Source of the DNA: Armatimonadota bacterium
Lineage (GTDB): Bacteria > Armatimonadota > Armatimonadia > Armatimonadales > Armatimonadaceae
Length of the DNA stretch: 5,968 bases
Reading direction: 5' to 3'
Assembly (NCBI GenBank): GCA_014381035.1
Contig: JACMIS010000426.1
Coordinates: forward strand, 1 to 5,968
A program made the translations under genes and the position numbers. Below are positions 1 through 4,873 of the stretch, piece after piece. The notes under the pieces are model-generated. The model worked only from the letters and a program-made list of their open reading frames with translations, was not told the origin of the DNA and ran no database searches. The number at the start of each line of letters is the position of its first letter. The first letter of the stretch is position 1.

Positions 1-156
1 AATGGCAAGTAGCTACGAAGCCCAATGCCCCCACGCAGTCGCGGCGCACCACACCAAGAATGACGCAGGCTGTACTGGTTTCGGGGAGCAGTCAGCGTTC
101 GTTCCGATTCGGGCAGGACGCGGAATAGGCGACCCCGCGCCCTGAAGGACAAGGTT

Positions 157-186
157 CGTGCGGCGTAGAAAAATCTACGCCGCACG
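157..186. terminator. Perfect 13-bp hairpin, AAAA loop
   Basis: The arms CGTGCGGCGTAGA (157-169) and TCTACGCCGCACG (174-186) are exact reverse complements around a four-base loop. The stem is too long and perfect to be chance. Neither side is followed by a T tract, so it would be a U-poor terminator for a gene ending left of the window, or the core of a structured RNA. The first part of the arm (CGTGCGSCG) resembles the arm of the hairpin at 3988-4026. Confidence 0.45.
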
Positions 187-197
187 GCATCGGGAGC

Positions 198-230
198 AGG
201 AGCGTCTCTTGGCAGGGACTCCGAACTCCT
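198..230 (+). other. Imperfect two-level stem-loop
   Basis: An inner stem GTCTC (204-208) with GGGAC (215-219), including one G-U pair, closes the loop TTGGCA. An outer stem AGGAG (198-202) with CTCCT (226-230) encloses it with an asymmetric internal loop. Alone this is weak. It gains interest from sitting between two clean hairpins (157-186 and 237-255) in a gene-free stretch. Confidence 0.25.
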
Positions 231-236
231 AAGGGA

Positions 237-255
237 CGGGCGAAAAGATCGCCCG
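237..255. other. 7-bp GC-rich hairpin
   Basis: CGGGCGA (237-243) and TCGCCCG (249-255) are perfect reverse complements around the loop AAAGA. No T tract follows on either strand. It lies about 20 bases upstream of the candidate promoter of the gene at 333 and is the third hairpin in a row in this leader region. Confidence 0.4.
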
Positions 256-275
256 GCGTGCGTGGCGGTCTACGT

Positions 276-305
276 TTGAGGCACAGCCGTTACTAACACG
301 ATTAT
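276..305 (+). promoter_or_regulatory. Candidate sigma-70 promoter for gene at 333
   Basis: TTGAGG (276-281) could be a -35 box and GATTAT (300-305) a -10 box, 18 bp apart; TATATT (303-308) is an alternative -10 box with a poor 21-bp spacing. The element partly overlaps an inverted pair, GAGGCAC (278-284) with GTGCCTC (312-318), whose second arm lies just before the Shine-Dalgarno. The boxes are weak matches judged by eye. Confidence 0.3.
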
Positions 306-332
306 ATTACCGTGCCTCGCAGGAGAAAAAAG

Positions 333-596
333 ATGACGTTTGAGGGTGCTGTTGTTAAAGAGCAAGGGATAACCTTTGCTATTGTGATCGTGAAACCGCA
401 CGTCGTTCAAAGTCCGTTTGAAGCAACCCGCTTCATCAATGGGTTTGGAGCGCGTGCATTTCCTGGAATGCCCGTGGTGTTGATGGCGCAAAACTACCGA
501 GGGGTTCCGACCTACTACGGTCGGCGCGACATCGTGAACTTCCTCGCTAATACGGTGGTCGCTGCCATTCCATGGCGGCAGTATACAATCTCTTAG
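333..596 (+). CDS. Small conserved-looking protein, unknown function
   Basis: This encodes an 87-residue protein. ATG 333 is preferred because AGGAG (321-325) lies 7 bases upstream; an in-frame GTG at 312 would precede that site and add only basic residues. The middle reads as alternating hydrophobic strands: ITFAIVIVKPHVV, then a segment rich in F, G and A, then PVVLMAQNYRGVPTYYGR, ending IPWRQYTIS. The PTYYGRRDIVNFL segment looks like a conserved core, and I have an impression of similar short orphan proteins in environmental bacteria, but I cannot name a family. There is no signal peptide, no membrane helix and no Cys or His cluster. It is probably a small cytoplasmic alpha/beta protein. 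Base composition looks less GC-rich than the neighbouring genes, which may reflect a separate origin. It is monocistronic, has its own candidate promoter, and ends 16 bases before a strong hairpin. The gene call is fairly sure; its function is unknown. Confidence 0.75.
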   Translation: MTFEGAVVKEQGITFAIVIVKPHVVQSPFEATRFINGFGARAFPGMPVVLMAQNYRGVPTYYGRRDIVNFLANTVVAAIPWRQYTIS

Positions 597-612
597 GATG
601 TGATTGCCTAAA

Positions 613-644
613 ATCGCCACCCGCAATATATTGTGGGTGGCGAT
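613..644. terminator. Hairpin between convergent small genes
   Basis: ATCGCCACCCGCAA (613-626) pairs with TTGTGGGTGGCGAT (631-644) over 14 bp with one G-U pair around a TATA loop. Reading +, the stem is followed by ACTTTA; reading -, by TTTTAGG. It sits between the convergent genes ending at 596 (+) and 719 (-) and can serve as a bidirectional terminator. Confidence 0.7.
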
Positions 645-718
645 ACTTTACCGGAATGATTATGGTCGCCGCCTCACGAGTCCTCACCTTGCAGAACTCG
701 CTATATTACCGCACCGCG

Positions 719-958
719 CTACGTGCTAAAGATTTGCGTCTGTTCAATAGACTTGGCTTGCTTTGAAAGAAACGATGCCGCGTGATTTGGGCAGAAATGC
801 CGCCTCTCATTGTTTCGCTGAACGAACAGCCAGCGCACAGAAGGCGTCACAGCGGTATCGCCCGCGGGAACGGGTGTCAGAATGACCGGCGCTTCTATGC
901 GAGCGACGCAACTGGGCGCGTCACAACGCAAAAACTTTCCATCGGGCGTGATGCTCAT
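719..958 (-). CDS. Small Cys/His-rich putative zinc-binding protein
   Basis: From ATG 958 this encodes 79 residues; an in-frame GTG at 973 would add five. Neither start has an ideal Shine-Dalgarno: a GAGG sits only 2 bases before ATG 958 and GGAG sits 1 base before the GTG, so the start is uncertain. C12 and C17 (CDAPSC), then H54, C56 and H59 (HFCPNH), form a CX4C...CX2H pattern expected of a one-zinc ribbon or knuckle. A Trp and hydrophobic strand (VRWLFV, 41-46) lie between the two halves. The C-terminal tail is polar. No signal peptide or membrane segment is seen. It lies 68 bases downstream of the response regulator stop, on the same strand and with no terminator between, so it is probably the last gene of the kinase-regulator operon. 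The role is unknown: a small zinc protein binding nucleic acid or a partner protein is possible. Conserved Cys/His spacing makes it a likelier gene than the longer opposite-strand frame at 782-1267. Confidence 0.6.
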   Translation of the reverse strand: MSITPDGKFLRCDAPSCVARIEAPVILTPVPAGDTAVTPSVRWLFVQRNNERRHFCPNHAASFLSKQAKSIEQTQIFST

Positions 959-1026
959 GCCCTCATAGTACACACTCCGTTGGCGCGGCGAATCCCCGAA
1001 GCGGCGTATTTTGTGGCAGGGTGCGT

Positions 1027-1698
1027 TTACAGCACCGAGAGTGGGGGAAGATTTTCCTCCGTCACCAACCCTTGCCGTGCCGCCCAGACCGCCGCCTGCA
1101 CCCGGTCCGAAACACCCAATTTACCGATAATATGTTCAACGTGCGTTTTCGCCGTGCCTTCGGAAATGAATAACAAGGCGGCGATTTCCCGGTTCGTTAG
1201 TCCTGTCGAAAGAAGCCGCAACACCTCCTCTTCCCGGTGCGTGAGCGGTGCTATCAACTTAATTTGATGCGCGGCGTCGCTGACGCTCCGAAGCGAACGC
1301 GACAGTTCCCCCCTCGATAAAAGCATTTCCCCCTGCACCACCGCCCGCATCGCCGTGAGTAGTTCGTCTTGCTCGATTCCTTTGAGCAGATAGCCCGCCG
1401 CCCCCCCGGCGACCGCCCGCGCCATATACGTCGGGTTATCGTAGGTAGACAGCATGACGACCGCCATTGCGGGATGCTCGGTTTTCAGATGAACCAGTGC
1501 CTCGAAGCCGTCGCCGCCCGCCATGCGAATATCCAGTAGCGTGATGTCGGGCTTCATCGTACGGGCAAGGGCAACGGCTTCCGTGCCGGACGCCGCCTCG
1601 GCAACCGTATCAAACTCCGACCCCGCGAGCATCAGATGGACACCGCCGCGCACGATGCTATGGTCATCCACCAGCAAAACGGAATAGGTTCGGCTCAT
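1027..1698 (-). CDS. NarL/FixJ-family response regulator (REC + LuxR HTH)
   Basis: This is a 223-residue DNA-binding response regulator of usual family length. Residues 5-120 form a receiver domain: acidic pair D11-D12, phosphoacceptor D56 in TLLDIRM, switch residue S84 in VVMLSTYD, and conserved K106 in GYLLKG. Residues 150-212 form a LuxR-type helix-turn-helix, starting LTHREEEVLRLLSTGLTNREIA and including the recognition-helix segment SEGTAKTHVEHIIGKL, followed by a short tail. All key residues are intact, so it should be phosphorylated, dimerise and bind promoters. Its ATG overlaps the kinase stop in the four bases ATGA (1695-1698), which implies translational coupling and a cognate pair. 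Its targets are not encoded in the sequence directly, but a 20-nt sequence shared by two nearby promoters (3359-3378 and 5949-5968) is a candidate binding site. The family also includes NarL, DegU, LiaR and DosR; nothing here identifies a specific orthologue. Confidence 0.95.
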   Translation of the reverse strand: MSRTYSVLLVDDHSIVRGGVHLMLAGSEFDTVAEAASGTEAVALARTMKPDITLLDIRMAGGDGFEALVHLKTEHPAMAVVMLSTYDNPTYMARAVAGGAAGYLLKGIEQDELLTAMRAVVQGEMLLSRGELSRSLRSVSDAAHQIKLIAPLTHREEEVLRLLSTGLTNREIAALLFISEGTAKTHVEHIIGKLGVSDRVQAAVWAARQGLVTEENLPPLSVL

Positions 1699-3278
1699 GC
1701 TTCTTCCTCACGTGCGAAGAGCGGAAGACGCACGGTGATTCGTGTTCCCCGTCCCGGTTCGCTGACGACTTCCAGATGCCCTTGCAACAGACGCACTCGC
1801 TCGGCGATTCCATGTAAGCCGATATGCGAGTAATCCGCGCTATCCGTGCCGGGAGCGAACCCCACCCCATCGTCACATACTTCCAAAAGCAGCTCGTTCT
1901 TCGTCTTATCCGTCTGTAGCAACAACAGGGTTTGCACGGTTTGGGCGGCGGCGTGCTTGCGGACGTTGGTCAATGCCTCCTGCGCGATGCGGTAGAGGGC
2001 GGTCTCGATCATTTGAGGAAATCGGTCGTCGCCGACATTGTGCCTGAAATCCGTCTCGCGCCACCCCGCTTGCCCCTTGTCTTCCGCGATCAACTGCTCC
2101 AACGCTCCTGCCAGTCCGATGTCGTCAAGGGCGAGAGAGCGTAACTTGTTCACGAGACGCCGTGATTCCTCAACGGAATGGACAAGATGCCTGTAGCCCG
2201 TCTCGAACGCCGAGCGCGTGTCTTTGTTTGTCGCCACTTCGCCGCGTTCTATCGCCCCTCGAAAAACCGACAGGTGCATTTGTGCCGCGACCACGTACTG
2301 CGTCAAACCGTCGTGCAGGTCATACGCGACGGCGCGTCGCTCTTCCTCCTGCGCCGCGATTAGCCCGGCGACGAGGGCGCGATGGCGTTTGTACATACGC
2401 AGGTTACGGATGGCGACGGAAAGATGAGCACCGAGAGTAAAAACCGTCACTTCGTCCGCTTCGTCAAACCCACCCGGTTTGTCCAGAAGAAAAAGGGTTC
2501 CGATTACTGCGCCGTCGTACCGCAGGGGAACCCCCAAAAAAGCAGACATCGGCGCGAGATCGTCCGACGCCGCAGGGGCGAAGTCACGTAGGCGGAGCGG
2601 CGTGGTGCGCGTGAGTAGAATGGAAGGAATCCCCGCCCCGCAGAAACCCTCTTGGATATACAGACTCTGCTTCGGGGGCATGCCGTCCGTCACGAACCAT
2701 TCCCACCGGTTTCCCTCCGCCGCGCCGACGGCGATAACGGCGTGTTCCGCGCCGGTAAGAGATCGTGCGGCGTCTGCGAACTGCTCTAACGCTTGAACAC
2801 CGGAATCGCGGGCAAGAATATCCGATGCCACCTGCGTTGCCACCTCCAGCATCCGTGCCTGATGTTCGATACCCGCCGACCCATCGCCGTCGCTCCGGGC
2901 GTTGCAGACGATTAGGGACGGTTCCCCGGCGTTACCCGGCACGGTAAAAAAACGGGCATGGGTCGAAACCGGGCGCACGGTGACGCGCCCCCCGAAAGAA
3001 ATACTACCATCCCAGTGTCCACGGTTTATGCAGGATGGCAAAATCTCGTCCGCGAAACGCGCTGTGTCCGGCTCGGTTAGAAGGTCGGCGAATCGTTGCG
3101 CTTTGCCATCCGCGCCCCCATTGGTTCCAAGAAGTTGTCGCCCCGCCACGTTCAGAAAAATCATTTCGCCCGTGGGTGTCAGCAGGGCAACAAGATCGCG
3201 GCACTGCTCGGCGACGGTGACGAACGGCAAGGCGTTTAACGTGTCAGGCGGCACGGATTTTAGGATGGCAACCGACAT
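1695..3278 (-). CDS. Cytoplasmic PAS-GAF sensor histidine kinase (NarX/DegS type)
   Basis: This encodes 527 residues from ATG 3278. That start has AGAGGA 8 bases upstream; the frame stays open to 3605, but the extra residues overlap the divergent gene and do not look like a domain. Residues about 25-125 resemble a PAS domain (ALLTPTGEMIFLNVAGRQLLG). Residues about 160-296 are a GAF domain (FLGVPLRYDGAVIGTLFLLD). Residues about 308-378 are a HisKA_3 dimerisation domain with phosphoacceptor H322 in the motif AYDLHDGLTQ. Residues about 420-520 are the HATPase domain, with the N box EALTNVRKHA (N438), G1 box DDGVGF (469-474) and G2 box GLHGIAERV (487-495). No membrane helix is present, so the kinase should be soluble and sense an internal signal such as a redox state, gas or small ligand; the ligand cannot be read from the sequence. 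Its stop overlaps the start of the response regulator, its obvious partner. The architecture recalls DosS/NreB-like sensors, but the specific signal is unknown. Confidence 0.93.
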   Translation of the reverse strand: MSVAILKSVPPDTLNALPFVTVAEQCRDLVALLTPTGEMIFLNVAGRQLLGTNGGADGKAQRFADLLTEPDTARFADEILPSCINRGHWDGSISFGGRVTVRPVSTHARFFTVPGNAGEPSLIVCNARSDGDGSAGIEHQARMLEVATQVASDILARDSGVQALEQFADAARSLTGAEHAVIAVGAAEGNRWEWFVTDGMPPKQSLYIQEGFCGAGIPSILLTRTTPLRLRDFAPAASDDLAPMSAFLGVPLRYDGAVIGTLFLLDKPGGFDEADEVTVFTLGAHLSVAIRNLRMYKRHRALVAGLIAAQEEERRAVAYDLHDGLTQYVVAAQMHLSVFRGAIERGEVATNKDTRSAFETGYRHLVHSVEESRRLVNKLRSLALDDIGLAGALEQLIAEDKGQAGWRETDFRHNVGDDRFPQMIETALYRIAQEALTNVRKHAAAQTVQTLLLLQTDKTKNELLLEVCDDGVGFAPGTDSADYSHIGLHGIAERVRLLQGHLEVVSEPGRGTRITVRLPLFAREEEA

Positions 3279-3281
3279 ACC

Positions 3282-3295
3282 GCAAGTCCTCTTGC
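3282..3295 (-). promoter_or_regulatory. Shine-Dalgarno inside a small hairpin, kinase mRNA
   Basis: Read on the - strand, GCAAG and CTTGC form a perfect 5-bp stem whose four-base loop is AGGA, the core of the kinase ribosome binding site. The kinase ATG begins 3 bases after the stem. This supports 3278 as the start and could modestly tune initiation. Confidence 0.45.
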
Positions 3296-3325
3296 TTATA
3301 GTCCCCCGTTTCGAGCGTGTGTAAA
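3295..3325 (-). promoter_or_regulatory. Candidate promoter of the kinase operon
   Basis: On the - strand, TTTACA (3325-3320) and TATAAG (3300-3295) resemble -35 and -10 boxes with a long 19-bp spacer; TTACAC one base further in gives 18. Transcription would start very near the hairpin carrying the ribosome binding site, giving a leader of about 10-15 bases. The match is moderate and judged by eye. Confidence 0.35.
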
Positions 3326-3358
3326 CGTCGCCGGAGCGTCGCCCTGTTTCCATTTCGC

Positions 3359-3378
3359 ACAATATGCCGTTTCGCGGA
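3359..3378 (+). promoter_or_regulatory. Candidate operator, copy 1 (GNAT-BON promoter)
   Basis: The sequence ACAATATGCCGTTTCGCGGA matches, at 18 of 20 positions, a sequence upstream of the USP gene (5949-5968, - strand). It ends 25 bases before a -10-like CATAAT and 60 bases before the GNAT-like ATG. That places its centre near -45 to -50, where NarL-type activators often bind. A second TTTCGC hexamer lies 17 bases upstream of the one inside the motif, at 3353-3358. Assigning it to the adjacent response regulator is inference. Confidence 0.5.
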
Positions 3379-3398
3379 CGCGGTAAGCACGGCGGGGC

Positions 3399-3409
3399 AT
3401 TATCATAAT
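3399..3409 (+). promoter_or_regulatory. -10-like palindrome before GNAT-like gene
   Basis: ATTATCATAAT is a perfect inverted repeat around a central C. It contains CATAAT (3404-3409) as a candidate -10 box for the rightward gene, and on the other strand GATAAT for leftward transcription. No good -35 box is found at 16-18 bp upstream, as expected of an activator-dependent promoter. Confidence 0.35.
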
Positions 3410-3438
3410 CGTAGAAAAAATGCGAAAAGACTGACCCT

Positions 3439-3981
3439 ATGATGTCACCCGTTCCTGTGCGTTCACCGATTTCTCGTTTTACGCCGCAAGGTGGTTCCGC
3501 GATACATATCCGCCCGTTTTCCACCGATGACCTTTTGTTCTTCGCCGAGTTCCGCGAGAAGTTAAAATTGCCGGATGAATCCGTCCAAGCCCTTCCGCCG
3601 CTCACGATGATGCCGCCGATTCCGCGGGTGCATCCGAGATTCGGAGATCAATTGACACTGGTAGCGTACCGCGACGTGTCAGAATACCATCGAAGCATTT
3701 TAGCGGCGGCGCAATTGTACCCCCATGTGCAGGTAGATCGGTTGCACCATGCGGAAGCGGTGATCCTCATTGAGCCGGGGAGCCGTGATTCCGGTCTGGA
3801 ATCGGAGATGATGCGCCTGCTACTCGAACTTGCCCGCGATGTCGGAACGCGAACCATGGAAGTCATCGCGCACCCCGTGAACGGTGAATCGGCGACGCCG
3901 CACCGACGCCATATCCGTGTCGCGGACGACTTCGACGAACCGGCTTTTTCTCCCGACACGGCAACCGGTAGCGTTGCCTGA
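3439..3981 (+). CDS. GNAT-like acetyltransferase-fold protein, degenerate CoA loop
   Basis: This encodes 180 residues; the start is ATG 3439 or the adjacent ATG 3442, with only a weak purine stretch (GAAAAGA, 3424-3430) upstream. Residues about 20-150 resemble the GNAT domain of protein-lysine acetyltransferases of the Pat/AcuA kind: an opening IHIRPFSTDDL, a middle DQLTLVAY, then AEAVILIEPGSRDSGLESEMMRLLLELARDVGTRT cited here by position (105-139), and a strand MEVIAHPVN. In active GNATs the loop reads Q/R-x-x-G-x-G/A; here it is R116-D-S-G119-L-E121, so the last glycine is replaced by Glu. This may weaken or abolish acetyl-CoA binding, pointing to a regulatory or ligand-binding role or a diverged enzyme. 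No signal peptide or membrane helix is seen. It is the first gene of a likely two-gene unit with the BON protein, divergent from the kinase operon. Acetyltransferases of this type often accompany USP and BON genes in stress clusters. The fold assignment is moderate, and enzymatic activity is doubtful. Confidence 0.7.
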   Translation: MMSPVPVRSPISRFTPQGGSAIHIRPFSTDDLLFFAEFREKLKLPDESVQALPPLTMMPPIPRVHPRFGDQLTLVAYRDVSEYHRSILAAAQLYPHVQVDRLHHAEAVILIEPGSRDSGLESEMMRLLLELARDVGTRTMEVIAHPVNGESATPHRRHIRVADDFDEPAFSPDTATGSVA

Positions 3982-3987
3982 CCCATT

Positions 3988-4026
3988 ATCGTGCGCCGCA
4001 GCAGTGCAGGCACTGCGGCGCACGAT
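3988..4026 (+). terminator. Long intercistronic hairpin between GNAT-like and BON genes
   Basis: ATCGTGCGCCGCAG (3988-4001) and CTGCGGCGCACGAT (4013-4026) are perfect 14-base reverse complements with an 11-base loop. An alternative fold pairs the outer 10 bp plus an inner GCAGTG/CACTGC stem around CAGG. No T tract follows. It starts 6 bases after the first gene's stop and ends 34 bases before the second gene's ATG. It may be a partial terminator, an mRNA-stabilising or processing element, or a full U-poor terminator. Confidence 0.55.
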
Positions 4027-4060
4027 CCTTCAAACAAAAGCTTGCGACAAGGAAAACAGC

Positions 4061-4714
4061 ATGAAAACAGATTCACAACTACAAACCGACGTTCTCGACC
4101 AATTGCAATGGCGACCGGATGTCAACGCGGCGCATATCGGCGTTGCGGCGAATAGTAGCACCGTTACGCTGACCGGGCAGGTCGCGCACTATGTCGAAAA
4201 AGCGGCGGCAGAAAGCGCGGCGAAGGGCGTCTACGGCGTGAAGGCGGTCGCCAACGACATCACCGTCGAGATACCGGGAACCAGTACACGCACCGACCAA
4301 GACATCGCGCAAGCGGCGGTGAACGCACTGAAGTGGGACTTTGAAATCCCGAAGGACGCCATCAAGGTTGTCGTGAAAAACGGTTGGGTGACTCTCGAAG
4401 GCATGGTGGACTGGCAGTACCAGAAGGACGCCGCCAAGCGGTGCGTTCAGTACCTGATGGGAGTCAGTGCGGTGAACAACGCCATCGTAGTCAAGCCGAA
4501 GGTCAACACAACCGATGTCAAAAGCCGAATCGAAGAATCGTTCCGGCGAAACGCGGACGTGGATGCGCGGCGTATCAGCGTTAGCGCAAGCGGTGGCACG
4601 GTGACGCTGAGCGGCAACGTGTCGTCGTGGTCGGAGCGATCCGAAGCCGTGACCGCCGCGTGGGCGGCTCCCGGTGTGAGTTCCGTCAACGATCAGTTAG
4701 CGGTAATGTTCTAA
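4061..4714 (+). CDS. Three-BON-domain protein
   Basis: This encodes 217 residues from ATG 4061, preceded by AAGGA (4049-4053) at 7 bases; upstream in-frame codons overlap the preceding gene and are not domain-like. Three BON domains are packed end to end: residues about 3-70, 79-146 and 150-217. Each has the strand-turn signature with its conserved glycine (VTLTGQV, G39; VTLEGMV, G114; VTLSGNV, G185) and a late G-V-x-x-V/A motif (YGVKAV, MGVSAV, PGVSSV). BON domains in OsmY and in secretins or channels contact phospholipid or partner proteins. OsmY is periplasmic, but this protein begins MKTDSQLQTDV with no signal peptide, so it is predicted cytoplasmic or peripheral to the inner face of the membrane. 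It follows the GNAT-like gene on the same strand with a hairpin between, and probably shares its promoter. The third domain ends at the last residue, so the protein is complete. Biochemical role is unknown; osmotic or general stress function is inferred from family and context. Confidence 0.9.
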   Translation: MKTDSQLQTDVLDQLQWRPDVNAAHIGVAANSSTVTLTGQVAHYVEKAAAESAAKGVYGVKAVANDITVEIPGTSTRTDQDIAQAAVNALKWDFEIPKDAIKVVVKNGWVTLEGMVDWQYQKDAAKRCVQYLMGVSAVNNAIVVKPKVNTTDVKSRIEESFRRNADVDARRISVSASGGTVTLSGNVSSWSERSEAVTAAWAAPGVSSVNDQLAVMF

Positions 4715-4728
4715 CACTCTGCCTCGTT

Positions 4729-4763
4729 CCCCGGCGCATCCGCTCACAGTGGGCGCGTCGGGG
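4729..4763. terminator. Hairpin after the BON gene
   Basis: CCCCGGCGC (4729-4737) pairs with GCGTCGGGG (4755-4763) with one G-U pair. Inside, CCGCT (4740-4744) pairs with AGTGG (4748-4752), also with one G-U, around a CAC loop. The stem is strong but no T tract follows on either side. It lies 14 bases past the BON stop, between convergent genes, which suits a terminator. Confidence 0.5.
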
Positions 4764-4786
4764 CATCTGCCGAAAAGGAAACATCT

Positions 4787-4873
4787 ACGTCGCCGCCGGT
4801 TCGCATTCTGGTGCTGACAACCCGCGAGGACGCCGCCATCGCCCGCGACTGCGCCGCGCTACTGTCCACCTAA
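4787..4873 (+). pseudogene. Possible 5' remnant of a lost gene (ACG in place of ATG)
   Basis: A frame of 28 codons ends at TAA 4871-4873. It begins at ACG 4787, exactly 7 bases after a good AAGGA (4775-4779), the place where an ATG would be expected; one T-to-C change would explain the loss. The peptide after the start reads SPPVRILVLTTREDAAIARD and then CAALLST. A hydrophobic first strand (VRILVLTT) followed by an acidic turn and an amphipathic helix resembles the opening of a Rossmann-like or CheY-like domain. The stop falls at the point where the convergent USP gene ends (4870-4872), as if a rearrangement joined USP here and truncated the older gene. It could also be a chance open frame in GC-rich DNA. 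The family is not identified. Confidence 0.35.

Larger units (their letters stand above)
1..332. other. Gene-free leader region with hairpins
   Basis: No convincing gene is visible on either strand. A + frame is open from an ATG at 2 to a TGA at 143 (47 codons), and a - frame is open from about 187 off the left edge. Both read as low-complexity, Arg- or Ala-rich peptides without a ribosome binding site or family motif, so they look like GC-rich chance frames, although a decayed gene end near 1-145 cannot be excluded. What the region does show is three closely spaced inverted repeats between 157 and 255, followed by a weak promoter and the Shine-Dalgarno of the gene at 333. I could not match it to tmRNA, RNase P RNA, SRP RNA, 6S RNA or a riboswitch I know. 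Confidence 0.5.

Noticed and set aside
2..145. Possible transposase C-terminal remnant (frame with CPH...HH and C residues)
   Set aside because: The resemblance to an IS605-type zinc finger end is superficial: the CXXC pairs and the DxNAAxNI signature are absent, and no insertion-sequence end is visible.
157..186. Group II intron domain V or a known riboswitch
   Set aside because: The stem lacks the domain V AGC triad and bulge, and none of the conserved cores I know (TPP, SAM, cobalamin, c-di-GMP) is present.
572..766. 64-codon + strand frame over the terminator
   Set aside because: It begins inside the end of the 333-596 gene, runs through the hairpin, and has no ribosome binding site or recognisable sequence pattern.
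812..821. GTTTCGCTGA, a partial match to the shared promoter motif
   Set aside because: Only ten bases match and it lies inside the coding sequence of the small zinc protein, so chance is the simpler explanation.
782..1267. 161-codon + strand frame
   Set aside because: It lies opposite the response regulator and the small zinc protein; the peptide is Arg/Ser/Thr-rich with no motif and is a shadow of high-GC coding DNA.
3279..3605. N-terminal extension of the kinase frame by 109 residues
   Set aside because: It overlaps the divergent GNAT-like gene and its promoter, shows no domain, and lacks the good Shine-Dalgarno that precedes ATG 3278.
3884..4060. Upstream extension of the BON frame by 59 residues
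   Set aside because: It lies inside the preceding gene and across the intercistronic hairpin; the peptide is not BON-like and ATG 4061 has a clear ribosome binding site.
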